Positions 1 through 8,702 of a stretch of 64,000 nt of DNA are shown one piece after another; within the stretch, counting starts at the first letter, position 1, and each line of letters begins with the position of its first letter. Origin of the DNA: G965207335 sp965207335. Its GTDB lineage: Bacteria; Pseudomonadota; Gammaproteobacteria; PS1; Pseudothioglobaceae. A model generated the notes under the pieces. That model searched no databases, had not been told where the DNA came from, and saw only the letters and a program-made list of their open reading frames with translations. The DNA lies in assembly GCA_965207335.1 (NCBI GenBank), contig OZ242267.1, positions 1-64,000 of the forward strand. The letters are read 5' to 3'. Both the position numbers and the translations under genes were made by a program.

Positions 1-2
1 AG

Positions 3-131
3 GTTAAACGGAGATTTAACGATTTAATAGAAGCAGCATTAGGATACAATTTTAGTGGTTATAGTAGTGATTTAGCAGACTTAGACTATAATGTTAAAGG
101 CTGGTATATAAGAGTAACAGGAGTGTTATAA
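3..131 (+). CDS. C-terminal fragment of a gene entering from the left edge
   Basis: An open frame runs from the window edge to a TAA at 129-131, giving 42 residues that end in GWYIRVTGVL. No start is visible because the gene begins outside the window. The family is not recognised; the short aromatic C-terminus could suit several fold types. The next 216 bases before gadB hold no gene. A short inverted repeat (GCATAAAA...TTTTATGC, about 290-316) lies there and could be a weak terminator or operator. Confidence 0.4.
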   Translation, partial: VKRRFNDLIEAALGYNFSGYSSDLADLDYNVKGWYIRVTGVL

Positions 132-347
132 TTAGAGAATTATATTACATAGTACAAATAATCAAAGACTTACTGTGTTAAGCAACTATTTTAATGGCTA
201 GATAGAATAAAATCTGAGTTAATGATAAAATTAATCCTAAGTAAAAGCTTACATATAATCTATGTATAAAAAAACTTATCAAATCACTGCATAAAAGCTG
301 TTTTTATTTTTATGCTGTGTTATACAAATATATTTTAAAGGAATAAT

Positions 348-1727
348 ATGCTACACCATAAACAAGAAATAATAGCAAAAATAAACGATGATATTTTTTC
401 ATCAATAGATACTAACACTAAATTAGCTAAATACACTATACCAGAGCATGAACACAATCCACATGCTATTTATCAACTAATTGCTGATGAACTACTTCTA
501 GATGGTAATTCTCGTCAAAACCTTGCTACTTTTTGTCAAACTTGGTTAGAGCCTGAAATTCAAGAGTTAATGAAACTTAGTATTGACAAAAATATAGTTG
601 ATAAAGACGAATATCCACAAACAGCAGAAATAGAAAGTCGCTGTGTGCATATTTTGGGTGATTTATGGGGTGCTGATGAGAATATGATAGGCACATCTAC
701 CACAGGCTCAAGTGAAGCTGCTATGCTTGGTGGTCTTGCTATGCTTTGGAATTGGAGAGATAAACAAAAAACTCTTAATAAACCCATAGACAAGCCTAAT
801 TTAATTACAGGACCTGTGCAAGTGTGTTGGCATAAATTTGCTCGATATTGGGATGTTGAATTACGCGAGATACCAATGGAGGATGGGCGTTATATTATGA
901 ATTCTGAACAAGTAATTAAAAGGTGCGATGAAAATACCATTGGTGTCGTGCCTACTTTGGGTGTTACTTTTACAGGACAATACGAACCAGTATTAGAAGT
1001 TAGTGAGGCTTTGGACAAATTGCAACAAAAGACAAACTTAAATATTCCTATTCATGTTGATGCCGCAAGCGGTGGTTTTCTAGCACCATTTATACAAAAA
1101 GAATTAAAATGGGATTTTCGCATACAAAGAGTAAAGTCAATCAATGCCTCGGGACATAAATTCGGCTTATCACCGCTTGGAGTTGGCTGGATTATTTGGC
1201 AAAATAAAGAAGATTTACCAGAAAAACTTATATTTAATGTTAATTATTTAGGCGGTAATATGCCAGATTTTGCCCTTAATTTCTCAAGACCGGGCGGACA
1301 AGTTGTATCCCAGTATTATAATTTTTTGCGTTTAGGTAAAGAAGGTTATACTAAGGTGCATTCTACTTGTCGTAGTATAGCAATGCATATTGCTAGCAAA
1401 ATTGAAAAAATGGGACATTTTGATATTATTTACGATGGCTCTGATGGTATTCCAGCCATTAGTTGGAAGTTAAAAAATAATAACTATAATTTTACTTTAT
1501 TTGATTTAGAAGAGCGTTTGCGTATTCGTGGTTGGCAAGTAGCAGCTTATACACTACCTGCAAATTTGGAAGATTTAGTAATTCAACGCATATTAATTCG
1601 TCATGGTTTTAGTTACGATATGGCAGATTTACTATTAAAAGATTTTCAACAAGCAGTAAAATTTTTACTATCTCATTCTAATCCATCTTATAGTAGTGAT
1701 AATATTGGTGGATTTAGTCATTTATAA
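348..1727 (+). CDS. gadB: Glutamate decarboxylase
   Basis: A 459-residue PLP-dependent group II decarboxylase, full length for the GadA/GadB family. It converts glutamate to GABA and CO2 in the cytoplasm, consuming a proton. Visible signatures are TGSSEAAMLGG (about 119-129), the cofactor-ring aspartate in HVDAASGG (Asp238) and the Schiff-base lysine in SGHKFGLSPLGVGW (Lys271, equivalent to E. coli Lys276). The start is preceded by AAAGGA. In acid-resistance loci this gene usually sits beside the antiporter gadC; none is adjacent here, so the role may be GABA metabolism or acid tolerance with a distant transporter. It is followed by about 220 bases of AT-rich intergenic DNA leading to the first repeat-peptide gene. 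Confidence 0.95.
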   Translation: MLHHKQEIIAKINDDIFSSIDTNTKLAKYTIPEHEHNPHAIYQLIADELLLDGNSRQNLATFCQTWLEPEIQELMKLSIDKNIVDKDEYPQTAEIESRCVHILGDLWGADENMIGTSTTGSSEAAMLGGLAMLWNWRDKQKTLNKPIDKPNLITGPVQVCWHKFARYWDVELREIPMEDGRYIMNSEQVIKRCDENTIGVVPTLGVTFTGQYEPVLEVSEALDKLQQKTNLNIPIHVDAASGGFLAPFIQKELKWDFRIQRVKSINASGHKFGLSPLGVGWIIWQNKEDLPEKLIFNVNYLGGNMPDFALNFSRPGGQVVSQYYNFLRLGKEGYTKVHSTCRSIAMHIASKIEKMGHFDIIYDGSDGIPAISWKLKNNNYNFTLFDLEERLRIRGWQVAAYTLPANLEDLVIQRILIRHGFSYDMADLLLKDFQQAVKFLLSHSNPSYSSDNIGGFSHL

Positions 1728-1946
1728 GCTAATTTTAGTAACATAATACCAATATATAAGGACCATTCTGTACTTATATAGCAGTCTAAAATATTAATAA
1801 ATTAAGATATAAGTAGTATTTTTTATTAGAAGTGTCACTATTTATAATATATAAAGAGTTAGTAAAAAGTATTAGGGTTTATATAATCTTAAATGTATAA
1901 TCAACGATGTAGTATATTTTTTTAATTAATTTTAAGGATAATAAAA

Positions 1947-2219
1947 ATGAGTAAAATAAAAAACAATAAAATATTTGATAAAGAATTTCGTAAAAATATA
2001 ACCTCTAATCCTAGCTTATATGCTCGTGAATTAGATAGCAGTATATCTACAGATGTTGTTGTCAAGAAAAATACCAGAGATATTATTTATGTCGTAATAC
2101 CTAATGAAAATTTATTATTAGATGAGCTTAAAGATTTATCAGCAGCAGGCAAATTTGGGCTTTCTAGTTTTAGCACATTGTGTACAACAATGAGTACAGT
2201 AAGCTCAGTTGAAACATAA
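1947..2219 (+). CDS. NHLP-leader repeat peptide 1 (RiPP-precursor-like)
   Basis: A 90-residue protein. Leader 1-67 carries FDKEFRKNITSNP (10-22) and the beta-strand pair VVVKKNTRDIIYVVIP (37-52), the pattern of nitrile-hydratase-like leader peptides, and ends LSAAG. The 22-residue core is the shortest of the long-form members: Ser/Thr-rich with one Cys (STLCTTMSTVSS), and it lacks the clear Gly repeats of its relatives. SD sequence AAGGA lies 9 bases before ATG. It stands alone between gadB and a DUF2335 gene. Assignment to the RiPP-precursor class is inference from the leader; no maturation enzyme is nearby. Confidence 0.65.
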   Translation: MSKIKNNKIFDKEFRKNITSNPSLYARELDSSISTDVVVKKNTRDIIYVVIPNENLLLDELKDLSAAGKFGLSSFSTLCTTMSTVSSVET

Positions 2220-2399
2220 AAAACTACTGCATAAGCATTTATATGCATAGTATAGCTTTTTAATTGTGTTTTTACAATATGCATATATTTTTTTAATGTA
2301 ACAATGTTATTTATATATATTTTTAACTTATAATGTAGAGTATAAAGTTTTATGTTAATAATTATATGTTGTACTCGTTAAATACTATGGCTGTCTTTT

Positions 2400-2546
2400 T
2401 TGTTTATACCTAATGATAGAACTAGAAAAAGAGTTCCTAAAATTTCAACTGAATTAAGAATACAGCAAATTTGGGAAAGTGTAGGTAATGATTTAAGAAA
2501 GTCAATGAGTGTGATTGATGCAGAGTTAAAGAATGTCAAAGACTAA
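2400..2546 (+). CDS. Possible small basic protein upstream of the DUF2335 gene
   Basis: A frame open from TTG at 2400 to TAA at 2544-2546 encodes about 48 residues, rich in Arg/Lys at the start (NDRTRKRVPKIS) and then amphipathic (ELRIQQIWESVGNDLRKS). It overlaps the DUF2335 start by 14 bases, an arrangement typical of translationally coupled pairs. No convincing ribosome-binding site precedes the TTG, so it may be a decayed fragment. Function unknown. The rest of 2220-2399 shows no gene. Confidence 0.35.
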   Translation: MFIPNDRTRKRVPKISTELRIQQIWESVGNDLRKSMSVIDAELKNVKD

Positions 2547-2907
2547 AAAATTAGTCAAAAACACACAACAAAATTCTAGTAAGGGGTTAATTACACATCA
2601 ACAACATTATAGAGGACCTATACCCCAGCCATCAGATTTACAACAATACGAAAATATAAAAATTGGTTTTGCTGAAAGAATTGTAAAAATGGCTGAACAA
2701 GAGGCAACTCATAGGCAAAAAATAGACAATAAAATTATTAACTCTGAAAGGTTTTTCAATGTTTTTGGACAGTTGACAGCAGTTTGTATGGGTTTTTCAG
2801 TGATTGCTTTGTATGGTATGCATTTAAAAGGATATGCAGAACAAGTAAAATGGATAGGTCTTGGTATTGCTTCTGTTATTGGACTATTTATTTTTAGACG
2901 CAAATAA
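2533..2907 (+). CDS. DUF2335-family small membrane protein
   Basis: A 124-residue protein. A hydrophilic N-terminus (1-30) is followed by the family hallmark HYRGPIPQPSDLQQYENI (about 26-43) and FAERIVKMAEQEATHR (47-62), then two predicted membrane helices (about 77-95 and 105-120) ending in the basic tail FRRK. DUF2335 proteins are small predicted inner-membrane proteins of unknown function, often in prophages, plasmids or islands. The gene lies between two repeat-peptide loci, supporting a view of 1.7-3.8 kb as accessory DNA inserted between gadB and the rhodanese gene. Confidence 0.75.
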   Translation: MSKTKKLVKNTQQNSSKGLITHQQHYRGPIPQPSDLQQYENIKIGFAERIVKMAEQEATHRQKIDNKIINSERFFNVFGQLTAVCMGFSVIALYGMHLKGYAEQVKWIGLGIASVIGLFIFRRK

Positions 2908-3047
2908 AATAATCTTGTTTTATTGTTATACTACTTCATAAAGACAAAAAAGTATATATAACATGCTATAGTTTATATATTGTAATACAAAATTATTTTT
3001 ATAAAAAATAACCACACTATAATACAGTTATATACATGGAGATAATT

Positions 3048-3416
3048 ATGATAGATTTTAATAAATTATATACCGATAAGAGTATGCGTAAAAAGTTGCT
3101 TGAGAATCCTAGTGAAGTATTAAAAAAAGCTAATGTTGAAACTATGGAAGGTATTGAGTTTAAAGTAGTTATTAATACTAAAGATACTGTATATTTTGTT
3201 GTTCTTGCTAACGACTATTTAAGTTCTGATCTTAATAAGTTACAAGCTGGTGTTAAAGTATCTACTGCAGGTACTGTAGGTAGTGCTGGCACAGCTAGTA
3301 CTGCTAGTAGTCTTGGTACTCTTAGTACTGGTGGTAGTTGCCTTGGCACTGAAGGTAGTATTGGAAGTATTGGTAGTTTAGGTACTAGTAGTACTATTGG
3401 TACTGTTAAAGGATAA
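3048..3416 (+). CDS. NHLP-leader repeat peptide 2
   Basis: 122 residues from the ATG at 3048, chosen over an in-frame ATG at 3036 because GGAG lies 8 bases upstream. The leader has SMRKKLLENPSEVL (12-25) and EFKVVINTKDTVYFVVL (37-53), close to the NHLP consensus, and ends KLQAG (64-68). The 54-residue core is a run of tripeptides such as GTV-GSA-GTA-STA-SSL-GTL-STG with one Cys. It is followed 3 bases later by peptide 3, whose SD (AAAGGA) lies in the last codons of this gene, so the two are probably co-translated. Confidence 0.75.
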   Translation: MIDFNKLYTDKSMRKKLLENPSEVLKKANVETMEGIEFKVVINTKDTVYFVVLANDYLSSDLNKLQAGVKVSTAGTVGSAGTASTASSLGTLSTGGSCLGTEGSIGSIGSLGTSSTIGTVKG

Positions 3417-3419
3417 AAA

Positions 3420-3761
3420 ATGAAAAATAATAGTAATATATTATTTGATAAATCATTTAGAAGTGAATTATTGAATAATCCAAAAAAAGCTATAAACGAA
3501 CTAAACAATCAATATAATGATATAGAATATAAGGTTGTAGTTAATACTAAAGATACCGTGTATTTTGTAATTACAGACATAGCAATTGACATGAGTGATA
3601 TTCAAGCAGGAGTAAAAGTATCAACTGTTGGTAGTGTTGGCAGTTTTGGTTCAGGTGGCACTATTAGTAGTTTTGGTACTACTGGTGGTACCTTAGGCAC
3701 TGTTGGCTCTCTTAGTACTGTTGGCTCTGCTGGTAGTTTAGGTAGTGTACAGCTTGATTAG
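3420..3761 (+). CDS. NHLP-leader repeat peptide 3
   Basis: 113 residues. The leader carries FDKSFRSELLNNPKKA (9-24) and EYKVVVNTKDTVYFVI (36-51), ending DIQAG (60-64). The core of 49 residues has almost perfect tripeptide periodicity (STV-GSV-GSF-GSG-GTI-SSF-GTT) and no cysteine. That argues against an obligatory thioether ring in the family. It is the second gene of a tight pair with peptide 2 and converges on the rhodanese/MBL gene. Confidence 0.75.
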   Translation: MKNNSNILFDKSFRSELLNNPKKAINELNNQYNDIEYKVVVNTKDTVYFVITDIAIDMSDIQAGVKVSTVGSVGSFGSGGTISSFGTTGGTLGTVGSLSTVGSAGSLGSVQLD

Positions 3762-3795
3762 CTAAGCAGATAAAGACATATAAAATACAATATAT

Positions 3796-5067
3796 TTACT
3801 CAAACTCCATTTGTTTAAACAATCGAGAGACATTTTGTAAATGTAGTTCTTGATAAGTATCCCAAGTTTTGAATTGTCTTTGATCTATTTGATAAGCATC
3901 AGGGAGATCACCACCATCATCTAATATTACGGTAATTTTATTGCGAATGTAGTTAAGGTAGTCTTTGGTAAAATAAGTTACTGTTTTTATATCAGTAGGA
4001 GCACCGTGTCCGGGTATTATAATATCTGCTTTTAAGGCTACAAGTTTATCCCAAGTTTTTAGCCACTCTGCGGTATTAGTATGTTCAAAAATAGGCAACA
4101 TTCTGGTATTAAATGCCGTATCACCACTTATTAGTAATTTTTTATCTTCAAGCCATAATTGAATATCATCGATACTATGTGAATTGCCTAAATACAATAT
4201 ATCTACTTTACGATTGCCTAAGTCAAGGCTATATTTATCAGTAAAAGTTTTATCAGGCAATACTACTTTAGTATATACTGATTTATCTTTTAGCCTTGTT
4301 TTTGCACTATTTAAAATCTTTTCGCCGTACTCTTTTATTTTATCGTGTGCATATTTATGTGCTATTATTGTAGCACCTTGTTCTTTCCAATAATTACTAC
4401 CAAGCATAGCATGACCTTGTGCATTTTCAAGTGCTACAAATTTAACTGGTTTATTTGTTATTTTTTTAATCTCATTATGTAAGGCTTGTGCTAGTAAATA
4501 GCTACCACCAGCATTAAAAACTAGCACACTATCATCGCCAATAATAAAAGACAGGTTATTATTATGACCAGAATTTTCATAACTAGACGGCCTAGTTGCA
4601 CCAATAGCAGAAAATACACCATCTGCTACTTTAATAGGTAAACTATATAATATTGAGTTTTTTGCTTTATCGGCTAGTCTAATAGGGAGTTCTGCTTTTT
4701 GCCAATTAAAATAACCATCTTTATAATTAGCTACATTGCTATAACCCATATCAATTAGTGTTTTAGCAGCAAGAGGGCTACGCAAATTTTGTCCACAATA
4801 AACTACAATAGGAGTGTTTTTGTCAGCATAATTATCTATTCTAAATTCAAGCCAGCCTCTTGGAATAACAACATTTTGTCCACCTAGACCAATAGTTCCT
4901 ACATTGTTTACTTCTTCTTGTGTTCTAACATCAACAAGCAATAAGTCGTCCTCATTAGCAAGGCGTTTTATTAAAGTATTAGTATCAATATTAGTAATTA
5001 TTGTTTCTTTTGCACTTATAGCGTGTATAAGTAAAAATAATGCAATAAAACAAGATATTTTTTTCAT
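3796..5067 (-). CDS. Secreted rhodanese plus metallo-beta-lactamase-fold protein
   Basis: 423 residues with an N-terminal signal peptide (about 1-20). A rhodanese-homology domain follows (about 24-135; LLLVDVRTQEEV, catalytic-loop Cys91 in YCGQNLRS). The C-terminal half (about 140-420) is an MBL fold. The canonical HxHxDH metal motif is replaced by ENAQGHAMLG (214-223), keeping only its last His (219), while later ligand positions look intact (LGNSHS, SGDTAF, IIPGHG). It probably acts in the periplasm in sulfur or redox chemistry, but the substrate is not known. It is divergent from clpB across about 90 bases. Confidence 0.75.
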   Translation of the reverse strand: MKKISCFIALFLLIHAISAKETIITNIDTNTLIKRLANEDDLLLVDVRTQEEVNNVGTIGLGGQNVVIPRGWLEFRIDNYADKNTPIVVYCGQNLRSPLAAKTLIDMGYSNVANYKDGYFNWQKAELPIRLADKAKNSILYSLPIKVADGVFSAIGATRPSSYENSGHNNNLSFIIGDDSVLVFNAGGSYLLAQALHNEIKKITNKPVKFVALENAQGHAMLGSNYWKEQGATIIAHKYAHDKIKEYGEKILNSAKTRLKDKSVYTKVVLPDKTFTDKYSLDLGNRKVDILYLGNSHSIDDIQLWLEDKKLLISGDTAFNTRMLPIFEHTNTAEWLKTWDKLVALKADIIIPGHGAPTDIKTVTYFTKDYLNYIRNKITVILDDGGDLPDAYQIDQRQFKTWDTYQELHLQNVSRLFKQMEFE

Positions 5068-5156
5068 AATTTAGCATAAAAATTAACTATATATAATATA
5101 TTTTAATTGAAAAAAATATTTTACAACATATATATTATTCATACAAAATAAATTAT

Positions 5157-7727
5157 ATGCAAATAGATAAATTAACCAATCAATTACAAGAATCCTTAGC
5201 AGAAGCTCAATCAGTAGCAATAGCTATGAATCATAGTGTAATAGAGCCATCGCACTTATTAAAAGCACTACTTGACAATGACAATAATATATCAAGCTAT
5301 GCTATTAAACAAGCAAATGGCAATATATCCGCCATAAAATCTGATATTGATAAATTATTAGCCAAAACTGCTGTTATTAATAACCCTAATGGCGATATTA
5401 ATATTGCCGTGCCATTAATAAAATTATTTAACTTATGCGAAAAGTTAGCAAAAGACAATAATGATAGTTTTATTGCTACTGAAACTTTTTTAATAGTCTT
5501 AATTTCTACCAATGATAAATATGCTAAATTACTTACTAAAAATGGTGTTAATAAACAACAATTAATTATTGCTATTGATAAAATTAGAGCAGGTGATAAT
5601 ATTCAAAATGCTAGTGATGAGGGCAATAGAGGTGCATTAGATAAATATACTCAAGATTTAAGTGCAATGGCAAAACAAGGTAAATTAGACCCGGTAATAG
5701 GTAGAGACAATGAAATTAGACGAGTAATGCAAATATTACAAAGAAGAACCAAAAATAACCCAGTATTAATAGGCGAGCCAGGAGTTGGTAAAACTGCAAT
5801 TGCCGAAGGTTTAGCTATTAGAATTATCAATGGCGAAATACCACTTAGTTTAAAAAATAAAAAGGTGTTATCACTAGATATGGCATCATTGATAGCAGGT
5901 GCTAAATATCGCGGAGAATTTGAAGAAAGATTAAAATCATTACTTAAAGAATTAGAAAAACAACAGGGACAAGTAATTTTGTTTATTGATGAAATTCATA
6001 CTATTATTGGAGCTGGAAAAACAGAAGGCTCTATGGATGCTGGTAATATGTTAAAACCAGCACTAGCAAGAGGTGATTTGCATTGTATGGGAGCTACAAC
6101 ACTTAATGAATATCGCGAAAATATTGAAAAAGACTCAGCCTTAGAAAGAAGATTTCAAAAAGTAATGGTTAATGAACCTAGTGTTGAAGATACCATAGCA
6201 ATTTTAAGAGGATTAAAAGATAGATACGAAGTTCATCATGGCGTTACTATAACAGATTCTGCTATTATTGCCGCTGCCTCTTTGTCTAACCGTTATATTA
6301 CTGATAGACAACTACCAGATAAAGCCATTGATTTAGTTGATGAGGCAGCAGCGCAAATTAGAATAGAGATAGATTCCAAGCCCGAGGCTATGGATATTTT
6401 ACATCACAAGTTAATTCAACTAAAAATAGAACAAGTAGCACTAAACAAAGAGAGTGATAAATTATCCAAAGAAAGATTAAAAAAACTCAATAATAATATC
6501 AATGAATTAGAACAAGAATATGCTAATTTGGAGTCTATATGGATGCTAGAAAAAGCACAATTACAAAATGCCCAACAATTAAAAGAACAACTTGAAAACA
6601 GCAAAAATGATTTTGAAATAGCAAAAAGACAAAACAATCTTAGCAAAATGTCAGAAATACAATACGGCATAATTCCAGAAATAGAGAAAAAAATATCTTT
6701 AGCAGAACAAAAAGAATCTCAACAGAACAATATTACAACACTATTAAGAAACAGTGTAAATGATACTGATATTAGTAAAGTTGTAGCCAGAGCAACAGGT
6801 ATTCCTATTGATAAATTACTAACAGGAGATAAAGAAAAATTAATAAATATGGAAGCTATTATTCATAAAGATTTAATAGGACAAGACGAAGCTGTTACAA
6901 CTATTGCTAATGCTATTAGAAGAAGTAGAGCAGGTTTGTCTGCTATTAACCGTCCTGATGGCTCATTTTTATTTTTAGGACCAACTGGTGTTGGTAAAAC
7001 TGAGCTTAGCAAAATTTTAGCAAAATTTTTATTTAATAGCAAAGATGCAATAGTTAGAATTGATATGAGTGAGTTTATGGAAAGGCATTCAGTGGCAAAA
7101 TTAATTGGTGCACCTCCAGGTTATGTAGGATATGAGCAAGGGGGACTGTTAACTGAAACTATAAGGCGTAAACCATATGCTATAATTCTACTAGATGAGA
7201 TTGAAAAAGCCCATAGTGATGTATTTAATATCCTATTACAAGTTTTAGATGATGGCAGGCTAACAGATAGCAAAGGCAGACTTGTTGATTTTAGTAATAC
7301 TATTATTATTATGACTTCTAATATTGGCTCACAGTTAATACAAGAAAATCCAAATAAAGATATTCAAGAGCAATTAATGCCAATTTTAGGGCAGTATTTT
7401 CGTCCAGAATTTATCAATCGTATTGATGATATTATTGTATTTGATTCTTTATCCAGAGAGCAAATTGCAAAAATTGCAAAATTACAAATAGTTAAATTAA
7501 ATATTAGACTTGCACAAATAGGCTTAAAATTAGAATTAGACAATAAGTCACTAGATTATATAACAAAAATTGGCTATAATGCTATATACGGTGCTAGATT
7601 GCTACAAAGAACCATACAAAAAGAATTAGAAAATCCACTATCTAATGCCATACTAGCAGGTAAATTTAAAGAAAATAGTACTATTTATGCTAGTTTAGTA
7701 AACAATAATATTACTTTTAATTGCTAG
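5157..7727 (+). CDS. clpB: ATP-dependent disaggregase ClpB
   Basis: 856 residues, the normal length for ClpB/Hsp104. It rescues aggregated proteins together with DnaK. Order of domains: Clp N-domain (about 1-145), AAA+ 1 with Walker A GEPGVGKT (206-213) and Walker B VILFIDEIHT, the coiled-coil middle domain (about 400-525) that distinguishes ClpB from ClpA, AAA+ 2 with GPTGVGKTE and LLDEIEKAH, and the C-terminal D2-small domain. No strong SD is seen before the ATG, which is the only start giving a complete N-domain. Monocistronic; the divergent 90-base gap to the rhodanese gene must hold its promoter. Confidence 0.97.
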   Translation: MQIDKLTNQLQESLAEAQSVAIAMNHSVIEPSHLLKALLDNDNNISSYAIKQANGNISAIKSDIDKLLAKTAVINNPNGDINIAVPLIKLFNLCEKLAKDNNDSFIATETFLIVLISTNDKYAKLLTKNGVNKQQLIIAIDKIRAGDNIQNASDEGNRGALDKYTQDLSAMAKQGKLDPVIGRDNEIRRVMQILQRRTKNNPVLIGEPGVGKTAIAEGLAIRIINGEIPLSLKNKKVLSLDMASLIAGAKYRGEFEERLKSLLKELEKQQGQVILFIDEIHTIIGAGKTEGSMDAGNMLKPALARGDLHCMGATTLNEYRENIEKDSALERRFQKVMVNEPSVEDTIAILRGLKDRYEVHHGVTITDSAIIAAASLSNRYITDRQLPDKAIDLVDEAAAQIRIEIDSKPEAMDILHHKLIQLKIEQVALNKESDKLSKERLKKLNNNINELEQEYANLESIWMLEKAQLQNAQQLKEQLENSKNDFEIAKRQNNLSKMSEIQYGIIPEIEKKISLAEQKESQQNNITTLLRNSVNDTDISKVVARATGIPIDKLLTGDKEKLINMEAIIHKDLIGQDEAVTTIANAIRRSRAGLSAINRPDGSFLFLGPTGVGKTELSKILAKFLFNSKDAIVRIDMSEFMERHSVAKLIGAPPGYVGYEQGGLLTETIRRKPYAIILLDEIEKAHSDVFNILLQVLDDGRLTDSKGRLVDFSNTIIIMTSNIGSQLIQENPNKDIQEQLMPILGQYFRPEFINRIDDIIVFDSLSREQIAKIAKLQIVKLNIRLAQIGLKLELDNKSLDYITKIGYNAIYGARLLQRTIQKELENPLSNAILAGKFKENSTIYASLVNNNITFNC

Positions 7728-7875
7728 TATTTAATTTTATATTTATAAACAAGGTTAAATTACAAAGCATGTGTAAACAACAATACTATATATACAATTA
7801 TTAATTTTTAATAGCCTAATTGAAATTATTATATTAAAATAGATTTTAATATGCTTAATAAAAAGGATTAATATT

Positions 7876-8193
7876 ATGATTGATGTAACAAATAAAAAAG
7901 ATCGTAGCGAATTTCGTAAAAACCCACATACTTTTTTAAATTATCTTAGCAAGGATATTGATATAGTAGTTAAAACTAATACCAAAAGCACAGTATACTT
8001 AGTATTGCAAAATACAATAGATAATCAACTAGTAAATATTCAAGTAGCAGGTGATACAGCAGGTACTGTTGGCACCGTAGGTAGTTTAAGTACTTTTGGC
8101 TGTGCTAGTACTAGTGGCGGCACTGTTGGATGTCTTAGTACTGCAGGTAGTGCAGGTAGTCTTGGTAGTGTAGGTAGTAAAGGCTGTGATTAA
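7876..8193 (+). CDS. NHLP-leader repeat peptide 4
   Basis: 105 residues. The leader is shorter at its N-terminus (DRSEFRKNPHTFLNY, 9-23; VVKTNTKSTVYLVL, 31-44) and ends IQVAG (55-59). The core of 46 residues has tripeptide repeats (GTV-GTV-GSL-STF) and three cysteines, the most in the family, one of them the penultimate residue. SD AAAGGA lies upstream. It is paired with peptide 5, 18 bases downstream. The leader most resembles peptides 6-8 further right, which lie on the opposite strand. Confidence 0.72.
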   Translation: MIDVTNKKDRSEFRKNPHTFLNYLSKDIDIVVKTNTKSTVYLVLQNTIDNQLVNIQVAGDTAGTVGTVGSLSTFGCASTSGGTVGCLSTAGSAGSLGSVGSKGCD

Positions 8194-8211
8194 TATATAG
8201 GATAATTAAAT

Positions 8212-8556
8212 ATGAAAAATATAAATAAATTATTGCTTGATAAAGAATTCCGCAAACAATTAAGAGAAGATAAATCTGCCATTAGCACTTTATATCAATA
8301 TAATAAAGAAGATGTTGAGTATAAAGTAGTTACTAATAGCAAAGATAAAATATATGTTGTAATTCCTAATGAAGATTTGTATCTAAATCTAGAAAATATA
8401 AATGCTGCCGCTACCCATACTGTAGGAAGTGGAGGTAGTGTTAGTACAGTAGGAACATTAAGCACCGCTGGTTCCTACTGTACTTGTGCTAGCTCTCTTG
8501 GCTCTGCGGCTTCAGCAGGCTCAATATCTACTGCTGGTACAATAAATGTAAATTAA
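8212..8556 (+). CDS. NHLP-leader repeat peptide 5
   Basis: 114 residues. The leader contains LDKEFRKQLREDKSA (9-23) and EYKVVTNSKDKIYVVIP (36-52), ending NINAA (62-66). The core of 48 residues includes a Cys-x-Cys motif (SYCTCASS), also seen in the peptide at 51872, embedded in GSV/STV/GTL tripeptides. SD AGGA is 9 bases before ATG. Second gene of a pair with peptide 4 and convergent with hppA. Confidence 0.73.
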   Translation: MKNINKLLLDKEFRKQLREDKSAISTLYQYNKEDVEYKVVTNSKDKIYVVIPNEDLYLNLENINAAATHTVGSGGSVSTVGTLSTAGSYCTCASSLGSAASAGSISTAGTINVN

Positions 8557-8702
8557 TACTATTTAATTAGATAAAAGAGTTTATTGTAATAACTAGCTTA
8601 AAACTATAAAAAAACTTATCTAAGTAGTAAAAATTGCTTAAACAATACTATTTTTAAATATAAAAAGCAAGCAATATCACACATAATTCCAAATTTTCAA
8701 GC

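Noticed and set aside
3048..3761. Collagen-like proteins
   Set aside because: Gly does not occupy every third position consistently and Pro is nearly absent; the constant feature is Ser/Thr, not Gly-Pro.
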